64,000 bases of DNA. Origin: Microbulbifer elongatus. Lineage in GTDB: Bacteria; Pseudomonadota; Gammaproteobacteria; Pseudomonadales; Cellvibrionaceae. This document shows positions 25,979 through 33,955 of this stretch, one piece after another. The translations under genes and the position numbers were made by a program. Below the pieces are notes generated by a model that worked only from the letters and a program-made list of their open reading frames with translations, searched no databases and was not told where the DNA came from. The DNA lies in assembly GCF_021165935.1 (NCBI RefSeq), contig NZ_CP088953.1, positions 1,659,501-1,723,500 on the forward strand. The letters are read 5' to 3'. How positions within the stretch are numbered: the first letter of the stretch is position 1; each line of letters begins with the position of its first letter.

Positions 25979-26612
25979 TGGTTCTATACCTCCGGAAGCT
26001 CTCTGGTCACAGACAGTGGATGTCTGCGTGGCTCCAAGTTGATTTCTTCATAAGCGATCAATGTTTGATCAGCGAGGGCCATATTAGGGGGTGGGGGAAT
26101 TCGCGCAAGGCTGCCCAGAGAACCGCTGAGTCTTCGTAAAGATTCTCGTATTCCCCGAGACGAATAGTCCACACGGTGCGTAGTGACCGAGAATGTTGGG
26201 ATGTTGTCTCTGATTGTGACCACTTGATGACGAGTGGCGAAACAAACGTTTGAATTTATTGGTAAGGAATTCCTGACCACGGGAACAGGTTGACAGCGAT
26301 GTCATCTAGGGTTGGTTAAAAAATCAACGACAACGGCGCCGAGAACCCGCAGACCGTAGAACATAATTTTTTTGTGATTATTTGTGACCGGCCGTTCGAA
26401 AAAGGCCAAATGTTTTGATCTTTACGCCAGAAAGCGGGTGTGAGGGCTAAATCCCCCGCGCGCAGAGAAGGTTTAGCCTATTAGGCTGATTGAAATCTCT
26501 GTTTTTTAGGTCAAACCGTTTGCGCAATATAAGGCTTTGACTAGGGGAAGTTGTACTATCGTCCTATATTCATTTCGGCGCTGTGGGCTGGGAAGGGCTC
26601 CGTGACCGCGAC
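25979..26612. other. AT-rich gene-free region
   Basis: About 630 bases, clearly more A/T-rich than the average of the window, especially 26320-26580. No open frame in it has a ribosome binding site or coding pattern. It lies downstream of the TPR gene and upstream of the 3D-domain gene (both minus strand). It may contain the promoter of the latter or an unrecognised small RNA. Confidence 0.5.
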
Positions 26613-27344
26613 TCAGATCGCGGTTTTGCCCACCGGTTGTTGTGGGTTGACCAGTTCCCGCAGGGCGGTCAGGTAGGCCTGATCCTCCTCCAGGTCGGGA
26701 AAGCCGTGTTTACGGTCCAGTGCAACCGCTTGCTCCAGCCATTGAATGGCTTCCTCCAGGTTGCCCTGCCACTCGCATACCTGGCCAATATTGAACGAGG
26801 TGATCGCCAGGTTCTGCCAGTCCCCTTCAGCACGCAACTGTTCGATGGCACCGGTATACATCTGGTAGGCCCTGCGGAGCAGGAGTGCGCGGCGATTGGG
26901 CATCTCCTGCACAGCAGACTCCTGGTGGAAGGTGTGGGCAATGGCTGAGCGTACCCGCGCCGCGGAGTGCTCGAAGGGAATTCCCGGAGACGATTCGATA
27001 TACAGCAGCACTGCCTCAAACTGCTCCCGCGCCAGGGGGTAGAGATCCGGGCGTTGTGCACCCAGCGCATTGAGAATGATGCCGTAGCGGTAACGCAGCT
27101 GGCTCTGCTGATGAGGCTCGGCTTTCAACTGCGCGATAGCGCGTTCGTAGAGCGGGAGTGCCAGGTCATAACTCCCTTCCAGAGCGTACTCTTCTGCTTC
27201 CATGATCAGGGGCGCGACATCGGTGCCTGCCTTGGGGGCGTTTTCCTGTGCCACTACGGAGGGCGAGAGTGGCAGGCAGAGAGCGGCTAGCAGGGCGGCG
27301 AGGCAAGCAAGCGGGCGCGTGCGGTGTTGGCAGCTGGGCAACAT
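26613..27344 (-). CDS. Exported TPR-repeat protein
   Basis: The 243-residue protein starts with a signal peptide (L-A-A-L-L-A-A-L-C-L-P-L-S-P-S-V-V-A, cleavage likely before Q-E-N). It continues with at least three tetratricopeptide-like helical pairs, including A-E-E-Y-A-L-E-G-S-Y-D-L-A-L-P-L-Y-E-R-A and W-Q-G-N-L-E-E-A-I-Q-W-L-E-Q-A. It would act as a periplasmic scaffold. It follows the large flavoprotein gene by 54 bases, a gap filled by a hairpin, so co-transcription is possible. The function is unknown. Confidence 0.8.
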   Translation of the reverse strand: MLPSCQHRTRPLACLAALLAALCLPLSPSVVAQENAPKAGTDVAPLIMEAEEYALEGSYDLALPLYERAIAQLKAEPHQQSQLRYRYGIILNALGAQRPDLYPLAREQFEAVLLYIESSPGIPFEHSAARVRSAIAHTFHQESAVQEMPNRRALLLRRAYQMYTGAIEQLRAEGDWQNLAITSFNIGQVCEWQGNLEEAIQWLEQAVALDRKHGFPDLEEDQAYLTALRELVNPQQPVGKTAI

Positions 27345-27363
27345 GGGCAGTCCGTATTCGTCG

Positions 27364-27397
27364 TTGTTTGCGGTGGTGCGGGCACCACCGCAAACAA
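27364..27397. repeat. Perfect hairpin between flavoprotein and TPR genes
   Basis: Arms 27364-27379 and 27382-27397 are perfectly complementary over 16 bases. There is no T-run after it on the minus strand, so full termination is unlikely; it may partly attenuate or stabilise the flavoprotein transcript. Confidence 0.7.
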
Positions 27398-27398
27398 G

Positions 27399-30300
27399 TT
27401 AGTGATTACTGACAGTAAACCCTGAATCTTCAATTTGTGCCAGTAGTGCCTGCAAGGGGTGGCGTAAATCGGTGTCAGCAAAGCGCTTGCTCTGGCAGCG
27501 ACAGGAGTAGCCGGTGGCCAGTATGGCACTGGCATCGCCGGTCAGCTTGGGCGCCCAGGACTGCTGAAAGATGGTCCGTGACGTTTCCTTGTTGGCCACT
27601 TCGTGGCCGTAGGTACCCGCCATGCCACAGCAGCCCGCGGCCTGGCTGTTGAGCTCCATGCCCAGGGCACTGAACACCTGCTGCCACTGACGGGTGGAGC
27701 CGGCAGCGTTGGACTGCTCGGTGCAGTGGGGCAGCAGGGTAAAGGTGCCGGGCTGCAGCCGTTTTCGGTTGCTGGCCAGGTGCTCGGTGTGCCGGGAGAG
27801 CCACTCCTGCAGCAGGAGGACTTCCGGCGCTTTATCCCCGAGAAGCTTCCGGTATTCTCCCCGGTAAGTCATGGTCATGGAGGGGTCTATCCCCACCAGC
27901 GGAACCCCGCTTTCCGCAAGGCTGTTCAGCATGGCGCTGTTGCTGGCGGCAGTCTGGGCAAACTGGCGCAGGAAGCCGTGCACGTGCAGTGGTTTGCCGT
28001 TGGCACGAAAAGGCGCCACCAGCGGGTTGAAGTCCAGCAGCTTGAGCAGGCGCAGGGTGTCTGCGACTACATCCGCGTCGAAATAACTGGTAAACGCATC
28101 CTGCACAATCACTACGGATTTGGCCCGCTGTGCCGGGCCCATGGCACGCAGGCTTTCGCGGCTGGCGTAGGGTACACCCAGCTCGCGCAACACTTTGTCC
28201 AGGCGGGTGGCGGAAATGCTTGGTGAGTCCGCCAGGCCCAGCCCGCGCTCCATGACCCAGCGCACCGGCTTCAGCTTCAGCGGCAGGTTGTACAGCATTG
28301 GCACCCGCGCCAGATGGGGCATCATGAACTCGAGGCCGCCGACAAAGTAGTCCTTCAGTGGGCGCAGATAGCGGCTGTAGTAGAGCTCGAGAAACTTGGC
28401 GCGGAAGGTGGGCACATCCACCTTGATCGGGCACTGGCCGGCGCAGGACTTGCACGCCAGGCAGGCCTGCATGGATGCATTCACCTCGTGACTGAAGTCG
28501 TATTCGCCACGGGCGCGTGCCAGAGAATGCTTGATTCGGCTGGGCAGGCCGATCAGAAACGACTGCTCACGGCTCTTGCGTGCCACCGCTTCCGGGTCCA
28601 CAGAGCGTTCGGACAACAGGCGCAGCCACTCGCGGATCAGCGAGGCGCGGCCCTTGGGGGAGTGGATGCGGTTGCGGGTGCCCTTGTAGGAAGGGCACAT
28701 GGCGTCGTCCGGGTTCCAGTTAAAGCAGGCCCCGTTGCCGTTGCAGTAAACGCCCTCGGAATAGCCCTCCCACACCTGTACCGGGATCTGACGATCGTGC
28801 TCGCCACGGGTGGGTACCTCATCAATTTTGAGCAGGCCGGAGGCGGCGCTGGGGGTGGCGATCTTGCCGGGATTCAGCTGGTTGCGCGGGTCGAAGGCGG
28901 CCTTGATCTTCTGCAGCTCCGGATACAGTTCGCCGAAGAATTCCGGCGCGAATTCCGAGCGCACGCCTTTGCCGTGTTCACCCCACAGCAGACCGTTGTA
29001 TTTTTTCGCCAGGGCCACCACTTTTTCGGTAATGATGCGTACCTGCTTGGCTTGTTCCGGGTCTTTCATGTCGATGGCCGGGCGCACGTGCAGTACACCG
29101 GCGTCCACATGGCCGAACATGCCGTAGGCAAAGCCGGCTTCGTCCAGGGCGGCGCGGAACTCGGCGATAAAGTCGGCGAGGTTTTCCGGCGGTACCGCAC
29201 AGTCTTCCACAAACGGGATTGGACGCTGTTCGCCCTTGGCGTTCCCTAGCAGCCCCACGGCGCGCTTGCGCATGCCCCAGATCTTGTTCACCTGGGCGTG
29301 GCCGCGGGCAATGGTGTAGCCGAAGCTCTTGCCCGGCTGGCCGACCAGGCTGTCCACATGGGTGGTGAACTTGTTGAGCGCCGCCTCCAGTTCCTCTTCG
29401 GAATCCGCGGTGTATTCCACCAGATTGATCCCCTGAACGGGGCGCTCGTCCTGGGGGAAAAACTCGCTCACCTTCTCCCACACGATATCCCCCATGGCCA
29501 GCTGCAGCACCTTGCTGTCCACCGTCTCGATGGACGTGGGCCCGGCCTTCATCAGGTCGGTGGCGTCTTTGAGGGCATCCTGGAAGTGGTCGTAATTGAG
29601 ATTCACCAGTGCTGCGCACTTGGGGATCTTCAGCAGATTGAGCTTGGCCTCGGCGATAAAGCCCAGGGTGCCCTCGGAACCACAAAGAATGTTGTTCAGG
29701 TTGAAGCGGCCGTCCTTGCCTTTCTCACTGTCGCGAATATGGGCCAGGTCGTAGCCGGTGAGGCAGCGGTTCAGTTTTGGAAATTTGGCATCGATGAGGT
29801 CATTTTTTTCCCGCCCGATACGGTCGACCACCTGGTGAGCCCTGCCAGCACGGGAGTCACTGCTGGTGACCTCTGCCAGTGTTTCATCGTCGATGGCCTG
29901 GGAGTGCCAGAGTTCGCCGCCCATCAGCACGGTTTTCAGTTCCAGCACGTGATCGCGGGTCTTGCCGTACAGACAGGAGCCCTGGCCGGAGGCGTCGGTA
30001 TTGATCATACCGCCAATGGTGGCGCGGTTACTGGTGGACAGCTCCGGGGCGAAAAACAGGCCGTGGGGCTTCAGCGCCGCGTTCAGCTGGTCTTTTACCA
30101 CGCCGGTCTGCACCCGCACCCAGCCCTCTTCGGTATTGATTTCGAGGATGCGGTTCATATGCCGGGAAATGTCCACCACGATGCCATCGGTCAGGGACTG
30201 GCCATTGGTGCCGGTACCGCCCCCCCGGGGAGAGAGCACCACGTTATGAAATTCCTCCCGGTCCGCCAGCTTCATCAGCAGTTGCAGGTCGTGGATGTCC

Positions 30301-30476
30301 CGGGGATACACCACCGCCTGGGGCAGTACCTGGTAGATGGAGTTATCGGTCGACAGCACCGTGCGGCTGGCGTAACTGGGGCTCGCATCGCCATGGAAGC
30401 CCTCCTGCTTGAGTGCTTTGAGAAACTGCAGGTAGAGCGCCTGTACATCGTTGATTTCGCGCAGTGCTGGAATCAT
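27399..30476 (-). CDS. ydiJ: FAD-binding and [4Fe-4S] oxidoreductase, YdiJ family (D-2-hydroxyglutarate dehydrogenase type)
   Basis: This 1025-residue protein matches E. coli YdiJ in length and domain order. A PCMH-type FAD domain has the segment V-L-S-P-R-G-G-G-T-G-T-N-G-Q near residue 80. An FAD-linked oxidase C-terminal domain contains the segment F-G-H-V-D-A-G-V-L-H-V-R. Next comes a ferredoxin-like segment with C-L-A-C-K-S-C-A-G-Q-C-P near residue 670, and finally a region with C-C-G-M-A-G-T-Y-G-H of the cysteine-rich CCG type. YdiJ-type enzymes oxidise D-2-hydroxyglutarate and related hydroxyacids; the electron acceptor is not evident. The gene diverges from the DUF523/DUF1722 gene. Confidence 0.93.
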   Translation of the reverse strand: MIPALREINDVQALYLQFLKALKQEGFHGDASPSYASRTVLSTDNSIYQVLPQAVVYPRDIHDLQLLMKLADREEFHNVVLSPRGGGTGTNGQSLTDGIVVDISRHMNRILEINTEEGWVRVQTGVVKDQLNAALKPHGLFFAPELSTSNRATIGGMINTDASGQGSCLYGKTRDHVLELKTVLMGGELWHSQAIDDETLAEVTSSDSRAGRAHQVVDRIGREKNDLIDAKFPKLNRCLTGYDLAHIRDSEKGKDGRFNLNNILCGSEGTLGFIAEAKLNLLKIPKCAALVNLNYDHFQDALKDATDLMKAGPTSIETVDSKVLQLAMGDIVWEKVSEFFPQDERPVQGINLVEYTADSEEELEAALNKFTTHVDSLVGQPGKSFGYTIARGHAQVNKIWGMRKRAVGLLGNAKGEQRPIPFVEDCAVPPENLADFIAEFRAALDEAGFAYGMFGHVDAGVLHVRPAIDMKDPEQAKQVRIITEKVVALAKKYNGLLWGEHGKGVRSEFAPEFFGELYPELQKIKAAFDPRNQLNPGKIATPSAASGLLKIDEVPTRGEHDRQIPVQVWEGYSEGVYCNGNGACFNWNPDDAMCPSYKGTRNRIHSPKGRASLIREWLRLLSERSVDPEAVARKSREQSFLIGLPSRIKHSLARARGEYDFSHEVNASMQACLACKSCAGQCPIKVDVPTFRAKFLELYYSRYLRPLKDYFVGGLEFMMPHLARVPMLYNLPLKLKPVRWVMERGLGLADSPSISATRLDKVLRELGVPYASRESLRAMGPAQRAKSVVIVQDAFTSYFDADVVADTLRLLKLLDFNPLVAPFRANGKPLHVHGFLRQFAQTAASNSAMLNSLAESGVPLVGIDPSMTMTYRGEYRKLLGDKAPEVLLLQEWLSRHTEHLASNRKRLQPGTFTLLPHCTEQSNAAGSTRQWQQVFSALGMELNSQAAGCCGMAGTYGHEVANKETSRTIFQQSWAPKLTGDASAILATGYSCRCQSKRFADTDLRHPLQALLAQIEDSGFTVSNH

Positions 30477-30688
30477 TCCGGGCCCCGGGATCTGGTAAGA
30501 CTGGTATATATAAGAAGGACTGGCATTTTAGCGGCGGTGGCGGGCTGCGCAACAATTACCGGGGAATTCACCGGTTGGCGTTGGATTATTGCGGTGGTGC
30601 TCCGGTATCCCGCTCTCATCCGATAAGGCGGCTGCAGCGTAGAGTAGACTTAGGTGGAAGCTTAGAGGCGATTTGGGCTGGAGAGCGG

Positions 30689-31726
30689 ATGAAAATACAG
30701 CAACAGAGCCGAAAAATACCCATCGGTATCAGTCAGTGTGCCATGGGCGACCCGGTGCGGTTCAATGGTTGCCACAAGCACAGCAAAATATGTACAGAAC
30801 TGCTGGGTCAGTGTTTTGACTACGTCCCCCTGTGCCCGGAGGTGGCGATTGGCATGGGAGTGCCGCGCAAACCGATTCACCTGCTGGTAGAGAAAGCGAG
30901 TGCGCCGGTGGATGCGGTGCGTGTGGTGGGGGTGGAAGATCCGGAAGTGGATGTCACCGAGCCATTGCGGGCCTATGCGGACTCGGTGGTGCCCCAACTG
31001 GAAAAGGTGCGCGGCTACATTTTTATGCAGAACTCCCCCAGCTGCGGCCTGCGGGGTGTGCGCCGCTATCTCGACAATGGTCACGGTATCGACAGTGAAG
31101 GCGTGGGCGTCTTTGCCCGGCGTCTGCAGCAGAAGTTTCCCCATCTCCCGATGGAAGAGGTCGGGCGATTGAACAACAGTGCATTGCGGGAGAATTTTCT
31201 GACCCGGGTTTTTGCCTACGATGCCTGGTTCCGCTACGTGGAGCTCGAGGGCGGCGACCCGGAGGAAGTGCCAGCGGATGACGCCTCCGGTCCGGTGGCG
31301 GCCGCCTCCTATCTGGCGAGGATCATCGAATTCTATACCGCCTACAAGTACCTGCTGCTCGCCCACCATCAGGACAAAACCCGTGCGTTGGGGCGATTAG
31401 TGGCCAACGCGAAGTCGTTACCCGAGGACCAGCTGGCGTTTGAAGTGCGTGGTGGGATTATGGATATTCTGTCTCGCCCCGCATCCCGCAAGGACCGCAC
31501 CAATGCCCTGATGCACAGTGCCGGTCATCTGCGTGAATTTCTGGATAAAGACGAGAAAGCAGAGCTCAGCGCGCTGATCGAGGAATACCGTCTGGGGCGC
31601 AAGCCTCTGTCGGCGGTTCTGACACTGCTGCGCCACTATCTGCCGCGTAGTCCGCACAGTTTTATCCACAATCAGGTGTTGCTGGCCGCCGAACCCGCAG
31701 AGCTCGGGCTCTGTGATTTTCATTGA
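30689..31726 (+). CDS. DUF523-DUF1722 fusion protein (YbgA C-terminal domain)
   Basis: The 345-residue protein joins an N-terminal DUF523 domain, with conserved Cys residues in S-Q-C, F-N-G-C, L-C-P-E and S-P-S-C-G-L-R-G-V, to a C-terminal all-helical DUF1722 domain (KYLLLAHHQDKTRALGRLVA). E. coli YbgA consists of DUF1722 and lies next to phr, and here too photolyase follows after 24 bases. A metal-cluster role for the cysteines is often suggested but unproven. The ATG at 30689 with GGAGAG upstream is preferred over a start 225 bases earlier. Confidence 0.9.
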   Translation: MKIQQQSRKIPIGISQCAMGDPVRFNGCHKHSKICTELLGQCFDYVPLCPEVAIGMGVPRKPIHLLVEKASAPVDAVRVVGVEDPEVDVTEPLRAYADSVVPQLEKVRGYIFMQNSPSCGLRGVRRYLDNGHGIDSEGVGVFARRLQQKFPHLPMEEVGRLNNSALRENFLTRVFAYDAWFRYVELEGGDPEEVPADDASGPVAAASYLARIIEFYTAYKYLLLAHHQDKTRALGRLVANAKSLPEDQLAFEVRGGIMDILSRPASRKDRTNALMHSAGHLREFLDKDEKAELSALIEEYRLGRKPLSAVLTLLRHYLPRSPHSFIHNQVLLAAEPAELGLCDFH

Positions 31727-31750
31727 TCAACCGGCGACTGAGTCCAGTGT

Positions 31751-33238
31751 ATGGCTGAAACAGTGTACCAACGCGGCCTGGTGTGGTTTCGCAATGATTT
31801 GCGCATGGCAGACAACACCGCGCTTTACCGCGCAGCGAAAAGTTGCGAATGCGTGGCCGGTATTTTTATCGCCTGCCCGGAAACCTGGCGTGAACACAAT
31901 GATGGCGATCATGTCGTCGCCATGCGCCTGCGCAGCCTGATGCAGCTCCAGCGCGCGCTCGAGAAAAAACATATACCGCTGTACTTTCTCGAGGTCGCCA
32001 CCTTTTCTGAGGTGCCTGCGGCCCTGGACCAGATTACACAAAAGCTGAAAATCGATGCATTGTTTGCCAATGCCGAATATCCGCTGAATGAACTGCGGCG
32101 GGATCAGGCGGTAAGGGCGCAGCTGAAAAAACGTCGACTTCCGCTGGAGCTGTCTACCGACCGCACCCTCGTCCCCCCCGGCAGTATTACCACCGGCGAC
32201 GGCGCCGGCTACAAGGTTTTTACACCGTTTAAGCGCGCGTTTATCGCCGCGCACGACAACAGTGGCGAGGCCTTTGCACCATTGCCTGCCCCCCGTTCCC
32301 GCAGCGACGATCACGCCGGACAGTGGCCGGAGTGGATCGCGGTGGAGGGCGACAGCAATCTGGTGCGGCGGGTCCCTGACACGGTGGGTGATTACGCCGT
32401 GGCGCCCGGCGGGAACCAGCGGGTTCGCGACTGGTCCACGGGAGAAGCTGCCGGCGCCCGGGCACTCAAGGCGTTTGCGGAAATCATCGATGACTACCAC
32501 CGCTGGCGTGACTTTCCGGCACGGGAAAATACCTCGCGTCTTTCGCCCTATCTCAATTGTGGCGCTGTTTCCATTCGCCAGTGTGTACAGATGGCGACGC
32601 AAGCCAACGGCGGCCGCTGGGCCGGAGGCAGTGAAGGGGCCACAACCTGGCTAAGCGAGTTGCTGTGGCGGGAGTTTTACCAGCACCTTGTGGTGAATTA
32701 TCCGAGAGTGTGCCGGAACAAACCTTTCAAGCCCGAAACCGAAGCCGTGCCCTGGTCTGATCGGGAGCAGGATTTTGCGGCCTGGTGCGAGGGGAAAACC
32801 GGTGTGCCGATAGTGGATGCGGCCATGCGGCAACTGAATGAGACCGGCTGGATGCACAATCGGTTGCGTATGATTGTGGCCTCGTTCCTCACCAAAAATC
32901 TGCTGACCGACTGGCGCAAGGGAGAGCGCTACTTCATGCAAACTCTGGTCGATGCGGATTTTGCGGCCAATAACGGTGGCTGGCAGTGGGCGGCCTCCAC
33001 CGGCACCGACGCCGCGCCATACTTCCGAGTATTCAATCCTTACAGCCAGTCAAAGCGGTATGATCCGGATGGCAGGTTCATTCGCACCTATATCCCGGAG
33101 CTCGCTGAATTGGGGCATCGCGATATTCATTGTCCACCGCGGGATATCTTCGCAGATCACGGTTACCCAGCCCCAATATGCGATGTGACTGAATCCCGCA
33201 AAACCGCAATAGAAGCCTTCGCAAACTTGAAGAAATAG
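31751..33238 (+). CDS. phrB: Deoxyribodipyrimidine photo-lyase (cryptochrome/photolyase family)
   Basis: PhrB repairs cyclobutane pyrimidine dimers using blue light. The 495-residue protein has an N-terminal alpha/beta antenna domain (V-W-F-R-N-D-L-R-M-A-D-N) and a C-terminal FAD domain. The FAD domain contains the segment R-L-S-P-Y-L-N-C-G-A-V-S, the W-R-E-F-Y-Q-H region, the signature T-G-W-M-H-N-R-L-R-M-I-V-A-S-F-L and the N-N-G-G-W-Q-W-A-A-S-T-G-T-D-A block. Its length and motifs fit class I CPD photolyases. It is flanked by the DUF523/DUF1722 gene and a DUF2878 gene. Confidence 0.96.
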   Translation: MAETVYQRGLVWFRNDLRMADNTALYRAAKSCECVAGIFIACPETWREHNDGDHVVAMRLRSLMQLQRALEKKHIPLYFLEVATFSEVPAALDQITQKLKIDALFANAEYPLNELRRDQAVRAQLKKRRLPLELSTDRTLVPPGSITTGDGAGYKVFTPFKRAFIAAHDNSGEAFAPLPAPRSRSDDHAGQWPEWIAVEGDSNLVRRVPDTVGDYAVAPGGNQRVRDWSTGEAAGARALKAFAEIIDDYHRWRDFPARENTSRLSPYLNCGAVSIRQCVQMATQANGGRWAGGSEGATTWLSELLWREFYQHLVVNYPRVCRNKPFKPETEAVPWSDREQDFAAWCEGKTGVPIVDAAMRQLNETGWMHNRLRMIVASFLTKNLLTDWRKGERYFMQTLVDADFAANNGGWQWAASTGTDAAPYFRVFNPYSQSKRYDPDGRFIRTYIPELAELGHRDIHCPPRDIFADHGYPAPICDVTESRKTAIEAFANLKK

Positions 33239-33318
33239 CGATCCTCTGATTTATTTCTTGTATTCATGCGGCAATTTGCCGGGAAAATTGCGCTCGCGGT
33301 ACAGAATCCTTCTGATAA

Positions 33319-33843
33319 ATGAGTCGCCCAATGCATTATAAAAAACTGGCCAATTTTGCCCTGTTCGTCCTCGGGTGGTGGGCGGCACTGCTGTATGGCA
33401 ATGCCATGGCCCTGATCGCACTGTTTCTGGTGCTGATGCTGCACTTTCTGATGTGGCGCGACATTCAGGACATCTTCGTGGTCCTCGGGTTCATCTTTTG
33501 CGGGTTCGGGGTCGAATGGGCCTTTATGGCCGGTGGTGTTCTGGATTACGGCGCCAACCTGCCGCCCGCCTGGCCAATCTGCATCTGGGCAATGCTGTCC
33601 ATCACCATACGCCATTCCCTCGCCTGGCTGGTACGCAATCGGCTGTGGTCCGTTGTGACCGGGCTCCTGGTAGCGCCGGCATTTTACGCCAACAGCATTT
33701 ATTTTGGCCCGGCGAGCTGGGGGCAGCCCCTGTGGCAGAGCCTGCTGATTATCGCCCTGGTGTGGGGCCTGCTCGCCGGATGTATCAGCCAGGTAATGCT
33801 GACTTTTGTGGAAAAGGTGGAGCCTGTGCAGAGCGAGGCCTGA
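33319..33843 (+). CDS. DUF2878 family inner-membrane protein
   Basis: The 174-residue protein consists of five to six hydrophobic helices with few loops (for example LANFALFVLGWWAALLYG and LIALFLVLMLHFLMW, then R-D-I-Q-D). The W-P-I-C-I-W-A-M-L-S motif in the middle is typical of DUF2878. Members often occur near photolyase and carotenoid genes in marine bacteria, and here the gene follows phrB by 80 bases. An internal ATG at 33331 is an alternative start. The function is unknown. Confidence 0.85.
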   Translation: MSRPMHYKKLANFALFVLGWWAALLYGNAMALIALFLVLMLHFLMWRDIQDIFVVLGFIFCGFGVEWAFMAGGVLDYGANLPPAWPICIWAMLSITIRHSLAWLVRNRLWSVVTGLLVAPAFYANSIYFGPASWGQPLWQSLLIIALVWGLLAGCISQVMLTFVEKVEPVQSEA

Positions 33844-33955
33844 GCGACGGTCGAGAGAAATGGAGTGGAGCCCGTTTGACGCGACCAGGGGCAATGCCGC
33901 CTGTCGCAACTGACCTATACTTGCCACGAAATTTTGCGAAGGCAAGGAGAGCCCA

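Noticed and set aside
25984..26280. Minus-strand open frame of about 98 codons in the AT-rich region
   Set aside because: It has no ribosome binding site, no domain and an amino acid composition like random sequence.
29298..30626. Plus-strand open frame over the 5' half of ydiJ
   Set aside because: It is antisense to the conserved FAD domain and has no motifs.
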